Assembly (NCBI RefSeq): GCF_003382365.1
Contig: NZ_QTSU01000001.1
Span: 620,001-684,000, forward strand
DNA: 64,000 nucleotides
Direction: 5' to 3'
DNA from: Lysobacter silvisoli
GTDB taxonomy: Bacteria; Pseudomonadota; Gammaproteobacteria; Xanthomonadales; Xanthomonadaceae
The position numbers were made by a program, and so were the translations under genes. The notes under the pieces are model-generated. The model had not been told where the DNA came from and searched no databases. It saw only the letters and a list, made by a program, of their open reading frames with translations. This document shows, one piece after another, positions 18,150-30,802 of this stretch. Each line of letters opens with the position of its first letter. Within the stretch, counting starts at the first letter, position 1.

Positions 18150-18920
18150 TTACTTCGGCGCCAGGCGGGTGGCGCCGTCCAGGCGGATGGTTTCGCCGTT
18201 GAGGTAGCGGTTGCCCAGGATGTAGGCGACCAGGTCGGCGAACTCTTCCGGGCGGCCCAGGCGCGAAGGGAAGGGGATGGAGGCGCTGAGCGATTGCTGC
18301 ACCGACTCGGGCATGCCGTCGACCATCGGCGTCCAGAAAATGCCCGGGGCCACGGTCATCACCCGGATGCCGAAGCGCGACAGCTCGCGCGCCATCGGCA
18401 GGGTCATGCCGACCACGCCGCCCTTGGACGCCGAATATGCGGCCTGGCCGATCTGGCCCTCGTAGGCGGCCACCGAAGCGGTGTTGACGATCACGCCGCG
18501 CTCGCCGTCCTCGCCCGCGTCGTTGTGCTGCATCAGCGCGGCGGCGGCCTTGGCGACGTTGAAGCTGCCCACCAGGTTGACCATCACCGTGGTCTGGAAC
18601 TGCGACAGCGGCATGGCCGCGTCCTTGCCCAGCACGCGGCCGGCGCCGAGGATGCCGGCGCAGTTGATCGCGGCGTTGAGGCCGCCGAGGAACTCGCGCA
18701 CGGCGGCGACGTTGGCGGCCACGCCGGCCTCGTCGGTGACGTCGGTGCGGAAGTAGCGGGCCTTGGCCTCGCCCAGTTCGGCCACCGCGGCGGCGCCCTT
18801 GTCGTCGTTGACGTCGAACAGGGCGACCTTGCCGCCGTGGGCGACGAGATGGCGGGCCACGGCCAGGCCGAGGCCGGAAACGCCGCCGGTGATCACGGCC
18901 AGGGTCTGATTGAGTTGCAT
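18150..18920 (-). CDS. 3-hydroxy-2-methylbutyryl-CoA dehydrogenase-like short-chain dehydrogenase
   Basis: A 256-residue SDR. The NAD-binding motif is TGGVSGLGLAVARHL, the NNAG-equivalent is INCAGI, the catalytic Ser is in VNTASVAAYEG and the Tyr-Lys in AAYSASKGG. The body, with the AGRVLGKDAAMPLSQF insert and PSRLGRPEEFADLV, resembles the HSD17B10/type II HADH group that oxidises 2-methyl-3-hydroxybutyryl-CoA in isoleucine breakdown. Position 78 bases downstream of the PAS-GGDEF-EAL gene in the leucine-degradation transcript supports an acyl-CoA role. Substrate remains inferred. Confidence 0.85.
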   Translation of the reverse strand: MQLNQTLAVITGGVSGLGLAVARHLVAHGGKVALFDVNDDKGAAAVAELGEAKARYFRTDVTDEAGVAANVAAVREFLGGLNAAINCAGILGAGRVLGKDAAMPLSQFQTTVMVNLVGSFNVAKAAAALMQHNDAGEDGERGVIVNTASVAAYEGQIGQAAYSASKGGVVGMTLPMARELSRFGIRVMTVAPGIFWTPMVDGMPESVQQSLSASIPFPSRLGRPEEFADLVAYILGNRYLNGETIRLDGATRLAPK

Positions 18921-18998
18921 GCGGGGATCCGGTTGCGGGTCAGTCCCGCATTATCGCAGCCCGCAAGGGCCCGGCTCCACCCGCCCGGGCGGGCCGGC

Positions 18999-21587
18999 TC
19001 AGGCCGGCGGGGCGGCCACCGGGGAGCGGTAGTACTGCTGCAGCTCGTCCGGGCGCAGGCCGGGGGCGAACAGGAAGCCCTGGCCGACCTCCACGCCCAG
19101 CTTGAGCAGGAACGCGCGCTGGCGCTCGGACTCCACGCCCTCGGCGACCAGACCCAGGCCCAGGCTGCGGGCGATGCCGGTCACCGCCTGGCACACGGCC
19201 ACGTCGGACTGGTTGTCGGGCACGCCCTGCACGAACAGCTGGCTGAGCTTGAGGCCGTGGATGGGCAGGCGGCGCAGGTAGTTGAGCGCGCTGTAGCCCT
19301 CGCCGAAGTCGTCGATGGTCAGCATCACGCCCATCTCGCGCAGGGCGTGGAAGGTGCGCATGGTGTCGGGCACGTCCTCGATCAGCACGCGCTCGGTGAA
19401 TTCCAGTTCCAGCGCGCTGCCGGGCAGGCCGGATTCGGCCAGGGCCGCGGCCACCGAGCTGGCCAGGTCCTCGCCCAGGAACTGGCGGTAGGACACGTTG
19501 ACCGCCACGCGCTGCACGTGCAGGCCGCGCTCGTGCCAGCGGCGCAGCTGGCGGCAGGCTTCCTTCAGCACCCAGCCGCCGATGCCGACGATGTCGCCGG
19601 TGGTCTCGGCGTGGTCGATGAAGCGGTCCGGGCGCATCTCGCCCAGGGAATGGTTGCGCCAGCGGATCAGCGCTTCCACCGCCACCACCGAACCGCGCGC
19701 CAGGTCCACCTGCGGCTGGTAGACCAGGTGGAACTCGTCGTTGTGCACGGCGCGGCGCAGGTGGGTTTCCAGCTGCAGGCGGTGCAGCTGCTGCTCGGCC
19801 AGCTCCGGGGTGAAGGTCTGCCAGCCGTTGCGGCCGCGGCGCTTGCTGTCGTACATGGCCACGTCCGCGCTCTGGATCAGCTGCTGCGGGCGCACGCCGT
19901 CGATCGGGGCCTGGGCGATGCCGATGCTGGCGGTGATGCTGAATTCCTCGCCGTCCAGGCGGAAGCTGTCGCCGAAGATTTCCAGGATCGCGTCGGCCAG
20001 GCGCTCCGGCCGGGCCGGGTCGTTGCCGGTGGCGCAGACCACCAGGAACTCGTCGCCGCCGAAGCGCGCGATCAGGCCCTCATGGCCCACCGCGCGCTGG
20101 ATGCGGCGCGCGGCCGAGGCCAGCAGGCGGTCGCCGGCGGCGTGGCCGAGCACGTCGTTGACCACCTTGAAGCGGTCCAGGTCGATGTAGAGCACGGCCA
20201 CCGCGCTGCGCGCCGGATCGTCCAGCCGGCTCTCCAGTTCCGACAGCACCGCGTCGCGGTTGAGCAGGCCGGTGAGCGGGTCGCTGCGCGCCTGGATGCG
20301 CAGGTTCTCCTCGTCGCGCTTGCGTTCGGTGATGTCCTGCAAGGTGCCGATCAGGCGCGCGTTGAGCGCGTCGGCGGCCTCGGCCTGGGCGATGGCGCGC
20401 ACCCAGAAGCCGCTGCCGTTGGCGCGCACGCCCTGCAGCTCCAGATCCAGGTTGCGGCCGAAGGCGATGGCGTGGTCGAGCGCGTCGCGCAGGCGCTGGC
20501 GGTCGCCGGGCACCAGGCAGTCCAGCATCGCGCCCATGTTGGCCGGCGCGGGTTCGTGATCGAGGATGCGGCGCGCTTCGTCGGTCAGGTAAAGCTGGTC
20601 CGGGCCGGCTTCCCATTCCCAGCCGCCGATGTGGGCCAGCGATTGGGCGCGGTCGAACAGCGCGGCGTCGCGCTTGATCGCGGTGACGTCGGTGAACATC
20701 GACAGCACCTGGTGCGGGCGGTCGCCGCCGGCCGGGAACTGCGGCAGCGAGGTCACCGACAGCCACACCAGGTTGCGGCGCTCGCGGTGGTACAGGCCCA
20801 GCACCACGCTTTCCACGCGCTTGCCGGTGTCCAGCGCGCGCTGGGCGGGGAACTCCTTCTGGTTCAGTTCGCGGCCGTGCTCGTCGATCACCATCCAGCG
20901 GTCGGCGCGCATTTCCTCGTCGGCGCTCTGGTGCTGGCCCATGCCCATGATGCGCATGGCCGCGCCGTTGGCGTAGATCACGCGGAAATCCGGATCGTGC
21001 ACCACGATGCCGCGGTCGATGGTTTCCATCAGCTCGCGGTAGCGCAGCTCGGCGTCGCGGCGGCCGCTGAGGTCGCGGGCCACGGCCACGATGCAGCGGC
21101 GGCCGTCGTGCAGGAAGCCGGCCGAATGCACCTCCACCGGGAAACGGGTGCCGTCGCCGCGCATGTTGGTGACTTCGATGACGTAGGTCTCGCCGCGGTT
21201 CAGCGTTTCCCACACCGGCTTGAGGTGATCGTGCGGCAGTTCCGGGTTGAGCACGTGGATGGGCTGGCCGACGATCTGGTCGCGCGGGCGCCGGTAGGCG
21301 GCCATGCCGGCCTTGTTGAGGTCCAGCACCGTGCCTTCTTCGTCCAGGATGCTGACCGGGTCGGGCACCGCGTCGAACACCGCGCGGTAGCGGGTGTGCG
21401 CGGTGTCGGCGTCCACGCTGCTGGCGCGCAGCGCCTCGGCGGCCTGGCGCAGCAGGGCGCGGGTGGCGTCGGACAGCGAGCTGTCGTGCCCGGCCAGGTC
21501 CAGCGCGGCCAGGGTCGCGGCGGCGTCCGGCGCGGCCGGAGCATCCGGCGTTGCGGGGGCGGCGACCTCGGGCCGGCGCTGGCTCAT
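18999..21587 (-). CDS. [17 protein letters not shown] cyclic-di-GMP signalling protein
   Basis: An 862-residue cytosolic sensor with no membrane segment. After a Pro/Ala-rich tail come three PAS domains (about 66-175, 185-300 and 305-425), then a GGDEF domain with intact [10 protein letters not shown] and an EAL domain. EAL shows [34 protein letters not shown] and [10 protein letters not shown]. The usual LKIDxSF segment is LKLSQLF, so one conserved Asp is Ser; phosphodiesterase activity is plausible but should be tested. Start ATG 21587 overlaps the HMG-CoA lyase stop as ATGA, tying its synthesis to leucine-degradation enzymes. Confidence 0.9.
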   Translation of the reverse strand: MSQRRPEVAAPATPDAPAAPDAAATLAALDLAGHDSSLSDATRALLRQAAEALRASSVDADTAHTRYRAVFDAVPDPVSILDEEGTVLDLNKAGMAAYRRPRDQIVGQPIHVLNPELPHDHLKPVWETLNRGETYVIEVTNMRGDGTRFPVEVHSAGFLHDGRRCIVAVARDLSGRRDAELRYRELMETIDRGIVVHDPDFRVIYANGAAMRIMGMGQHQSADEEMRADRWMVIDEHGRELNQKEFPAQRALDTGKRVESVVLGLYHRERRNLVWLSVTSLPQFPAGGDRPHQVLSMFTDVTAIKRDAALFDRAQSLAHIGGWEWEAGPDQLYLTDEARRILDHEPAPANMGAMLDCLVPGDRQRLRDALDHAIAFGRNLDLELQGVRANGSGFWVRAIAQAEAADALNARLIGTLQDITERKRDEENLRIQARSDPLTGLLNRDAVLSELESRLDDPARSAVAVLYIDLDRFKVVNDVLGHAAGDRLLASAARRIQRAVGHEGLIARFGGDEFLVVCATGNDPARPERLADAILEIFGDSFRLDGEEFSITASIGIAQAPIDGVRPQQLIQSADVAMYDSKRRGRNGWQTFTPELAEQQLHRLQLETHLRRAVHNDEFHLVYQPQVDLARGSVVAVEALIRWRNHSLGEMRPDRFIDHAETTGDIVGIGGWVLKEACRQLRRWHERGLHVQRVAVNVSYRQFLGEDLASSVAAALAESGLPGSALELEFTERVLIEDVPDTMRTFHALREMGVMLTIDDFGEGYSALNYLRRLPIHGLKLSQLFVQGVPDNQSDVAVCQAVTGIARSLGLGLVAEGVESERQRAFLLKLGVEVGQGFLFAPGLRPDELQQYYRSPVAAPPA

Positions 21588-22479
21588 GACGCGGCCAGCG
21601 CCTTGCCGACCTTGCTGCCGGTCTCGCGGCCGAGCAGGCCGGCCAGCCAGCGCCCGGTCTCGGCCAGCGCCTCCAGGTCCACGCCGGTTTCGATGCCCAG
21701 TCCGTGCAGCATGTAGACCACGTCCTCGCTGGCGACGTTGCCGCTGGCGCCCTTGGCGTAAGGGCAGCCGCCGGTGCCGGACACGGCCGAGTCGACCACG
21801 GCGACGCCTTCTTCCAGGCAGGCCAGGATGTTGGACAGGGCCTGGCCGTAGGTGTCGTGGAAATGCACCGCCAGCGCCGGCATCGGCACTTCGGCGGCCA
21901 CCGCCCTGAGCATCGCCCGCGCTTTGCCCGGCGTGCCTACGCCGATGGTGTCGCCCAGGGAGATTTCGTAGCAGCCCATCGCATGCAAGGCACGCGCTAC
22001 GCGCACCACATCGGCCACCGGCACCGCGCCCTGGTAGGGGCAGCCGAGCACGGTGGAGACGTAGCCGCGCACGGCCACGCCGTCGGCCTGGGCCCGCGCC
22101 AGCACCGGCGCGAAGCGCTGCAGCGATTCGTCGATGGAGGCGTTGATGTTCTTGCGGTTGAAGGCCTCGGAGGCGGCGGTGAATACCGCGATCTCCTCCA
22201 CGCCGACCGCGCGCGCGCGCTCGTAGCCTTGTTCGTTGGGCACCAGCACGGGGTAGTGCACGCCGGGCTTGCGGGCGATGCCGGCGAAGACCTCGGCGGC
22301 ATCGGCCAGCTGCGGCACCCACTTGGGGCTGACGAAGCTGGTGGCCTCGATACTGCGCAGGCCGGTGGCCGACAAACGATCGATCAGGGCGATCTTGTCG
22401 GCGGTGGCGATCTGCGCCTTTTCGTTCTGCAGCCCGTCGCGCGGGCCGACTTCGACGATGCGGACCGAGGACGGCATGC

Positions 22480-22483
<4 letters not shown>
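21584..22483 (-). CDS. Hydroxymethylglutaryl-CoA lyase
   Basis: Final step of leucine degradation: HMG-CoA to acetoacetate and acetyl-CoA. TIM-barrel signature [11 protein letters not shown] at the N-terminus (catalytic Arg and metal Asp), [12 protein letters not shown] metal-binding His pair, and the active-site Cys loop [20 protein letters not shown]. Length 299 is typical. It overlaps mccA at its start and the PAS-GGDEF-EAL gene at its stop, each by four bases. Confidence 0.95.
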
Positions 22484-24483
<2,000 letters not shown>

Positions 24484-24755
24484 GGGCAGGTCGCGGGTCT
24501 CGGCGCGGGCGCGCGTGGAAAGGGAAGGCGGCGGGCCGCGGCGGCGGGCCGGCGCGATGGGGCGATTCTCGCCGAAGGCGAGGCCGCCTGTCGCGCCGGC
24601 AACCCGGCGCGGGGCGGCGTTTGCGCGACGACGGGCCCGCTTATGCGCTTTGGCGGCACGGTGGAGACGCCATACGCTGCGGTGGGGTGGGTCGGACAGA
24701 TCCGGCCACACTGGCGCCCGTTGCCCCGATGTAAGCCGAGGCGCAACCCCACCCT

Positions 24756-25251
24756 GTCATTCCGGCGAGCGCCGGAACCCATGTTGCTGTGGCTCCTCGC
24801 TGCAGTTGCAATCGCGCGCCAACAGCGGAAATCAAAATGGGTTCCGGCTTTCGCCGGAATGACGGGCTGGGAGCGATCGGGGGGCGAGGAGCGCCCGGCC
24901 TGCCTCGGCCTTGCGGCACGTGGCACACCGCCTCGATGTCGTGCCGATCCAGGTCGTAGGCGAAGGCGCTGTAGTAGTTCGGGTGGTAGTGCGGGCACGC
25001 ACCCAAAACTCCGTCATTCCGGCGAAAGCCGGAACCCATGTTGCTGTGGCTCCTCGCTGCAGCAGCAATCGCGCGCCAACAGCGGAAATCAAAATGGGTT
25101 CCGGCTTTCGCCGGAATGACGGGAACAGGAGAGGTTGGGGCGAGGAGCGCCCGGCCGGCCTCAGCCTTGCGGCAAGTGGCACACCGCTTCGATGTTGTGC
25201 CCGTCCAGGTCGTAGGCGAAGGCGCCGTAATAGTTCGGGTGGTAGTGCGGG
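24756..25251. repeat. Tandem duplication, about 257-bp period, carrying an inverted-repeat element and a VOC gene end
   Basis: Copy 1 is 24756-24995, copy 2 is 25013-25251. Each unit starts with a 108-bp element (24756-24863; 25013-25120) bounded by GTCATTCCGGCG and CGCCGGAATGAC arms around a unique core, followed by the 3' end of the VOC gene. Copy 2 contains the real gene end. The bases 24484-24755, upstream of mccA, show no gene and no clear promoter. Confidence 0.85.
24897..24999 (-). pseudogene. Duplicated 3' fragment of the VOC-family gene
   Basis: On the minus strand this reads PHYHPNYYSAFAYDLD, then HDIEAVCHVPQG, matching the C-terminus of the intact gene at 25161-25550 with a few changes. 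The stop codon is mutated (TGA to CGA) and no 5' part exists, so it is a non-functional fragment produced by the tandem duplication. Confidence 0.8.
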
Positions 25252-25550
25252 CGCAGGCCGGGGGCGCCGTTGTCGCGCGCGCCGTTGGCCAGCGCCGCGG
25301 CGTGGAAAGCGTCGACCTGGGCGCGGCTGGTGGCGGTGAAGCACACGTGCGCGCCGCCGGTGCGCGCTGCGCCGGTGCCGATCCAGAACTTGGGCTGCTG
25401 CGGCGGGCCGAAGCCGCAGCCCTCGTAGCCGCCGCTTTGTTCCTTCGTCACCTCCATCACCGGGCCGTGGCCCAGCGTGGCCAGTACCGCGGTGTAGAAG
25501 GCCTTGGCGCGCGGGTAGTCGGCGACATTCAATCCCAGGTGGTCGATCAC
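25161..25550 (-). CDS. VOC-family (glyoxalase/bleomycin-resistance fold) protein
   Basis: A 129-residue vicinal-oxygen-chelate protein. Begins MIDHLGLNVADYPRAKAFYTAVL, the first beta-alpha-beta-beta module with metal-type His; the second module holds HVCFTATSRAQVDAFHAAAL and ends FAYDLDGHNIEAVCHLPQG with the Glu ligand. Such proteins include glyoxalase-like lyases, dioxygenases and drug-binding proteins; the substrate is unknown. Its last 100 bases are duplicated downstream. Confidence 0.85.
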   Translation of the reverse strand: MIDHLGLNVADYPRAKAFYTAVLATLGHGPVMEVTKEQSGGYEGCGFGPPQQPKFWIGTGAARTGGAHVCFTATSRAQVDAFHAAALANGARDNGAPGLRPHYHPNYYGAFAYDLDGHNIEAVCHLPQG

Positions 25551-25581
25551 GGTGCGGCTCCTTGCAGTGTCGTAAAGGGGC

Positions 25582-26364
25582 TCAGGGAATCCAGGCCGGC
25601 TTGCGCTTGTCCAGGAACGCGCCCAGGCCCTCCTGGCCTTCGGCCGACACGCGCAGGCGCGCGATCAGGTCGGCGTTGTCCGCATCGTGCCGGTCGCGGT
25701 CGCTGTGCGCGGCCACGCGCCGCACCAGCGTCTTGGCCTGGGCGGCGGCCACCGGGCCGGCCTTGAGCAGCAGGTCGATCTGGCGCTGCACCGCCGCGTC
25801 GATCTCCTGCGCCGGCACCACCGCGTGCAGCAGGCCGATGTCCAGGGCGGTGGCGGCGTCGAAAATTTCCGCGGTGGCGAACCAGCGCCGCGCCTGGCGC
25901 GCGCCGATGGCCTCGATCACGTAGGGCGAGATCACCGCCGGCAACAGGCCCAGCTTGCTTTCGGTCAGGCCGAACTTGGCCTCCGGCGCGCCGATGGCGA
26001 TATCGCAGCAGGCCACCAGGCCCACGCCGCCGCCGAACGCCGCGCCGTGCACGCGGGCGATGGTCGGCTTGGGCAACTCGTCGAGGGTGCGCATCAGCCG
26101 CGCCAGGGCCAGCGCGTCCTCGCGGTTGGCGTCCTGGCTGGCTGCGGCCATGCCGCGCATCCAGTTCAGGTCGGCGCCGGCCGAGAACGAGGCGCCGTCG
26201 CCCTCCAGCACCACCACGCGCACGCCGTCTTCCTGGGCCACGGCGTCCAGGGCACCGGTGAGGGCGGCGATCAGCACCGCGTCGAAGGCGTTGTGCAGGG
26301 CAGGGCGGTTCAGGCGCAGGCGGGCCACGGGGCCCTCGCGCAGGCTCAGCAACGGGTGGCTCAT
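25582..26364 (-). CDS. Enoyl-CoA hydratase/isomerase, probably methylglutaconyl-CoA hydratase
   Basis: A 260-residue crotonase-fold enzyme. Oxyanion-hole motifs SFSAGADLNWM and HGAAFGGGVGLVACCDIAIG are intact. FGLTESKLGLLPAVISPYVIEAIG resembles the LiuC/AUH group that hydrates 3-methylglutaconyl-CoA in leucine degradation, the step between MCC and HMG-CoA lyase, both encoded next door. Start ATG 26364 gives a normal N-terminus. The specific substrate is inferred from context and this segment. Confidence 0.82.
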   Translation of the reverse strand: MSHPLLSLREGPVARLRLNRPALHNAFDAVLIAALTGALDAVAQEDGVRVVVLEGDGASFSAGADLNWMRGMAAASQDANREDALALARLMRTLDELPKPTIARVHGAAFGGGVGLVACCDIAIGAPEAKFGLTESKLGLLPAVISPYVIEAIGARQARRWFATAEIFDAATALDIGLLHAVVPAQEIDAAVQRQIDLLLKAGPVAAAQAKTLVRRVAAHSDRDRHDADNADLIARLRVSAEGQEGLGAFLDKRKPAWIP

Positions 26365-26455
26365 CGCGGAAGGGGGATGTGTGGAGTCTGGCGAATGATA
26401 GCCGGCGCCCAGGCCAATCGGCCCCGGGCGCCGCTCAATCGGGCCGTCGATGCTA

Positions 26456-26475
26456 GAATGAGAACAATTCCTATT
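26456..26475 (+). promoter_or_regulatory. Possible Fur box upstream of feoA
   Basis: GAATGAGAACAATTCCTATT lies 44 to 63 bases before the feoA start. It is an A/T-rich, partly palindromic match to the 19-bp Fur consensus, in otherwise GC-rich surroundings. The match is imperfect; iron repression of feoAB through it is inference from position and known feo control. Confidence 0.5.
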
Positions 26476-26518
26476 TGTAATGCCCACTGGGCGCTGGCGC
26501 GCCCTCAGGTAGTCAGCC

Positions 26519-26769
26519 TTGAAATTGTCCGAACTGCCGCGCCGCGTCGCGGCCACGGTCGAGTCCGTCGAGGATCAGGCCCCCAACGACGCGATCGCGC
26601 GGCGCCTGCGCGAACTGGGTTTCGTCCAGGGCGAACGCGTCGAGGTGATGGCCGCCGGGCCGATCTTCGCCGAGCCGTTGCTGGTGCAGATCGGTTACAC
26701 CCGCTTCGCGCTGCGCCGCAGCGAGGCGGCGCGGATCAAGGTGGCGGTGGATAAGAGCGGGAGCGAAGC

Positions 26770-26773
<4 letters not shown>
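26519..26773 (+). CDS. feoA: FeoA, ferrous iron transport accessory protein
   Basis: An 84-residue SH3-like protein of the Feo system. Typical segments are IARRLRELGFVQGERVEVM and EPLLVQIGYTRFALRRSEAARI. The apparent start is TTG 26519, since no ATG or GTG near it gives the conserved KLSELP N-terminus. Its stop overlaps the feoB ATG as ATGA, so the two are coupled. FeoA is thought to regulate the FeoB pore in the inner membrane. Confidence 0.9.
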
Positions 26774-28647
<1,874 letters not shown>

Positions 28648-28649
28648 GC

Positions 28650-28892
28650 ATGGACGCCGGGCTGTTCGCGCAGTACGTGGTGATCGCCATCGCGGTGGCC
28701 GTAAGCGCGGCGGTGGTGGCGAAGAAGCAGTTCCCGGGCGCGGTGCGCCGCCTGCGCATCGCCTGCGCGCTGCCGCTGGTGCGCGAAGGGCGGCCGGCCT
28801 GGCTGCGGCGGGTGGGGCGCGCTATCGCGCCGGTGCCTAGCGCGGCTGGGCCCAATTGCGCGGGTTGCGACAGCTGCGGGTCGGGGGACTAA
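28650..28892 (+). CDS. Small FeoB-associated Cys-rich membrane protein
   Basis: An 80-residue protein starting two bases after the feoB stop. Residues 6-26 form one transmembrane helix (YVVIAIAVAVSAAVVAKK). The tail ends NCAGCDSCGSGD, three cysteines spaced CxxCxxC. This layout matches the FeoB-associated Cys-rich proteins that replace FeoC in some bacteria; a role in iron handling or Feo assembly is inferred. Its TAA stop overlaps the first bases of the repeat at 28891. Confidence 0.75.
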   Translation: MDAGLFAQYVVIAIAVAVSAAVVAKKQFPGAVRRLRIACALPLVREGRPAWLRRVGRAIAPVPSAAGPNCAGCDSCGSGD

Positions 28893-28990
28893 AGCAAATC
28901 CCCCTCAATCCCCTCAACAAAGGGGGAAGACAAGCAGCCCTTGCCCAGCGCTATTCCCCCTTTTTTGAGGGGGGCTAGGGGATTTGCTTT
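28891..28990. repeat. 100-bp MITE-like element with 13-bp terminal inverted repeats
   Basis: Bounded by AAAGCAAATCCCC and GGGGATTTGCTTT, perfect complements, with C-rich and G-rich internal tracts. Related copies are at 48630-48732 (left end decayed) and 13111-13160 (half). It has no coding capacity. It abuts the end of the feo operon. Confidence 0.8.
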
Positions 28991-29024
28991 TCGCCGCACC
29001 AAGAGCAAATCCTCCTCAACAAGA

Positions 29025-29050
29025 AAAAGCCCCGCACGTGCGGGGCTTTT
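29025..29050. terminator. Bidirectional intrinsic terminator between feo operon and zeta toxin gene
   Basis: AAAAGCCCCGCAC followed directly by GTGCGGGGCTTTT: a 13-bp perfect palindrome with A-tract and T-tract, so it can end both the plus-strand feo transcript and the minus-strand toxin transcript, which stops at 29067. Confidence 0.9.
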
Positions 29051-29066
29051 CCGTTCCACAGCAACC

Positions 29067-30089
29067 TCAGAGCTTGGACCGCAGGATCGGTGGCGGATCC
29101 TGCCCGGGCCCCTGCTGTTGTTGCTGCTGCTGTTGCTGCTGCGCCTGCTCCTGCGCCGGCGCCTTCACATGCGAGGCCTGCGGATGCTTGCCGTCCGCGC
29201 CGAAGGCGTAACCGATCTCCACCTGCGCGCCGCGGTTCTGCGGCGTGGTCAGCGCGGCGTAGTCGCCGGTGGGCGCCACGCTGCGGTCGTGCAGCACCAG
29301 CTGCGGTTTGTGGCTGACCGGGTGGTCGGGCACGAACTGCATCACGTGCTGGCCGGTGGTCTGCGCGACCAGACCCTTGTACTTCGCGCCGCCGCCGATG
29401 TCCGCGTCCACCATGATCGCCGACGAACCCGGCTTGAGCTGCTCGGCTTGCGCGGCCAGCGCCTCGCGCGAGGCCGCGCGCGCTTCCAGCGGCTTCTGCA
29501 GGCGTTCCACCACCCACTCCGGGGTGTCCTTGCCCTGCGGATAGCTCATGCTTCCGTCCGGGTGCTTCTGCGCCACCAGCATCGGCTTGGCGCCGGTGTT
29601 GTCGTAGATGCGGGCGGTGTCGGACTTCTCCACCGCGGCCGGCAGCAGGCCCATCGCGCGCTCGTAGCGCTCGACGATCTTGGCGCCGTCCACCGAATGC
29701 CCGCCCAGTGCGGCGCGGTTCTCCACGCGCAGCTTGTTGATCTGCGCGCTCTCGGTGGTCACGAACACCAGGTCCACGCCGAAGCCCTTGCCGCGCGCCT
29801 CGTCGAACAGCGCCAGCTTGCCGGGAGTGGACATCACCGTCTCGAACGCGAACGGCTTGTCGCCGTTGACCGCGGCCTTGCGCTGGTCCTCGGCCATGTT
29901 GGCCGCGTGCAGGTTGCGCACGTTTTCGTCGGGGTAACGCTCCTTCAGCGTGACCGCGATGTCGTCGGCGTTGATGTAGTTCTTGGGGAATTCCGCGCTC
30001 TCGCGCAGGCCCTTGGTGATCGTGCTCTTGCCGGAGCCGTTGGGCCCGGCCAGCACCACCATCAGCGGGGCGTCGTCACCGGGCGGCAT
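29067..30089 (-). CDS. Zeta-toxin family kinase with KfrB-like C-terminal domain and poly-Gln tract
   Basis: From ATG 30089 (preceded by a G-rich GGGGGGCG site) the product is 340 residues. The zeta-toxin core has Walker A VVLAGPNGSGKST, NADD, FETVMS, and LRVENRAALGGHSVDGAKIVERYER, which carries the two conserved Arg residues; catalytic residues look intact. Zeta kinases phosphorylate UDP-N-acetylglucosamine sugars and block wall synthesis. Residues about 210-315 (GAKYKGLVAQTTGQHVMQF, then GAQVEIGYAFGADG) resemble the KfrB domain of plasmid proteins. A run of ten Gln precedes the basic tail. Upstream ORF 30076-30273 overlaps its start. Confidence 0.82.
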   Translation of the reverse strand: MPPGDDAPLMVVLAGPNGSGKSTITKGLRESAEFPKNYINADDIAVTLKERYPDENVRNLHAANMAEDQRKAAVNGDKPFAFETVMSTPGKLALFDEARGKGFGVDLVFVTTESAQINKLRVENRAALGGHSVDGAKIVERYERAMGLLPAAVEKSDTARIYDNTGAKPMLVAQKHPDGSMSYPQGKDTPEWVVERLQKPLEARAASREALAAQAEQLKPGSSAIMVDADIGGGAKYKGLVAQTTGQHVMQFVPDHPVSHKPQLVLHDRSVAPTGDYAALTTPQNRGAQVEIGYAFGADGKHPQASHVKAPAQEQAQQQQQQQQQQGPGQDPPPILRSKL

Positions 30090-30273
30090 CGGACGCCCCC
30101 CCATCGATCGGTTCGATCCGACCGTCCGGGTAGCGCTTGCACCAGACCCCATCGATCTTCACCGCCTGGGGCAATCCGTGCGCAGCGGCTTCGGCGACCG
30201 CGTCGGCCACCGCCTTCTCTATCAGCTGATCGGCGCGCTCCGGCCCGATCTGGTCGATCAACGACTTGGTCAC
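30076..30273 (-). CDS. Small protein upstream of zeta toxin, candidate antitoxin or partner (65 aa)
   Basis: Begins MTKSLIDQIGPERADQLIEKAVADAV, an acidic helix-rich segment, and ends VKIDGVWCKRYPDGRIEPIDGG. Its last 14 bases overlap the toxin start, so the pair is translationally coupled, as in toxin-antitoxin operons. It does not resemble the classical epsilon antitoxin that I can recognise. Its start has AAGGAGAC a few bases upstream, a strong ribosome site. Confidence 0.65.
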   Translation of the reverse strand: MTKSLIDQIGPERADQLIEKAVADAVAEAAAHGLPQAVKIDGVWCKRYPDGRIEPIDGGASDAAR

Positions 30274-30439
30274 GACTACGTCTCCTTGTAGGGGAATGTC
30301 CGTCCGTTCGCGCCGCCATGCCCGGCGCGCTGGCGCGCACCCGCAGCTTCGGCGTGACGATGCATGCTAGCGCGCGCCGCCCGGCGCAACAAACGCCGGC
30401 GGGGCGGAAGCGTGACTGCGATAGCGGATCGGCCGGCGC

Positions 30440-30802
30440 TCAGCGTTTGCGCTTGACCGCCTTGTAGCCGGTGGCGGCCACCGCCTCCACGGTCAGGCTG
30501 AAGCTGCGCGTCTCGCCGGGGAACAGCGCGCCCACGCCGACCACCTGGCGGGTGACCTCGTGGCCGTCCTCGTCGCGGATCGACAGCAACATGGTGTATT
30601 CCCACGCGCCCTCGGCGGGCGCGTGGATGGTGCTTTCGACCTGCAGCGGCGAAAACTTCGCCGCCGCCTGTTGCAGCGTGGCCGGGTCGAACTTGAGATG
30701 GTGCTTGCAGGCGGGGCAGACGCTGGCGCTGTCGAGGATCGTGGTCTTGCAATGCGGACAGGTGCGAGTGGCCCCGGGCATGCCCGGGCGCGCGGCGTTC
30801 AT
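30440..30802 (-). CDS. Zinc-ribbon protein coupled to bactofilin
   Basis: A 120-residue cytosolic protein with an N-terminal zinc ribbon (TCPHCKTTILDSASVCPACKHHL, two CxxC knuckles) followed by a beta-rich domain (VESTIHAPAEGAWEYTMLLSIRD, then VTRQVVGVGALFPGE). Start ATG overlaps the bactofilin stop as ATGA, so both are made together and may act together. No enzymatic motif. The gap 30274-30439 is empty. Confidence 0.75.
   Translation of the reverse strand: MNAARPGMPGATRTCPHCKTTILDSASVCPACKHHLKFDPATLQQAAAKFSPLQVESTIHAPAEGAWEYTMLLSIRDEDGHEVTRQVVGVGALFPGETRSFSLTVEAVAATGYKAVKRKR

Noticed and set aside
18294-21716. Plus-strand frame of 1140 codons opposite the PAS-GGDEF-EAL gene
   Set aside because: Antisense shadow; composition is dominated by Ala, His, Gln and Val, with no domain, while the minus strand has full GGDEF and EAL motifs.
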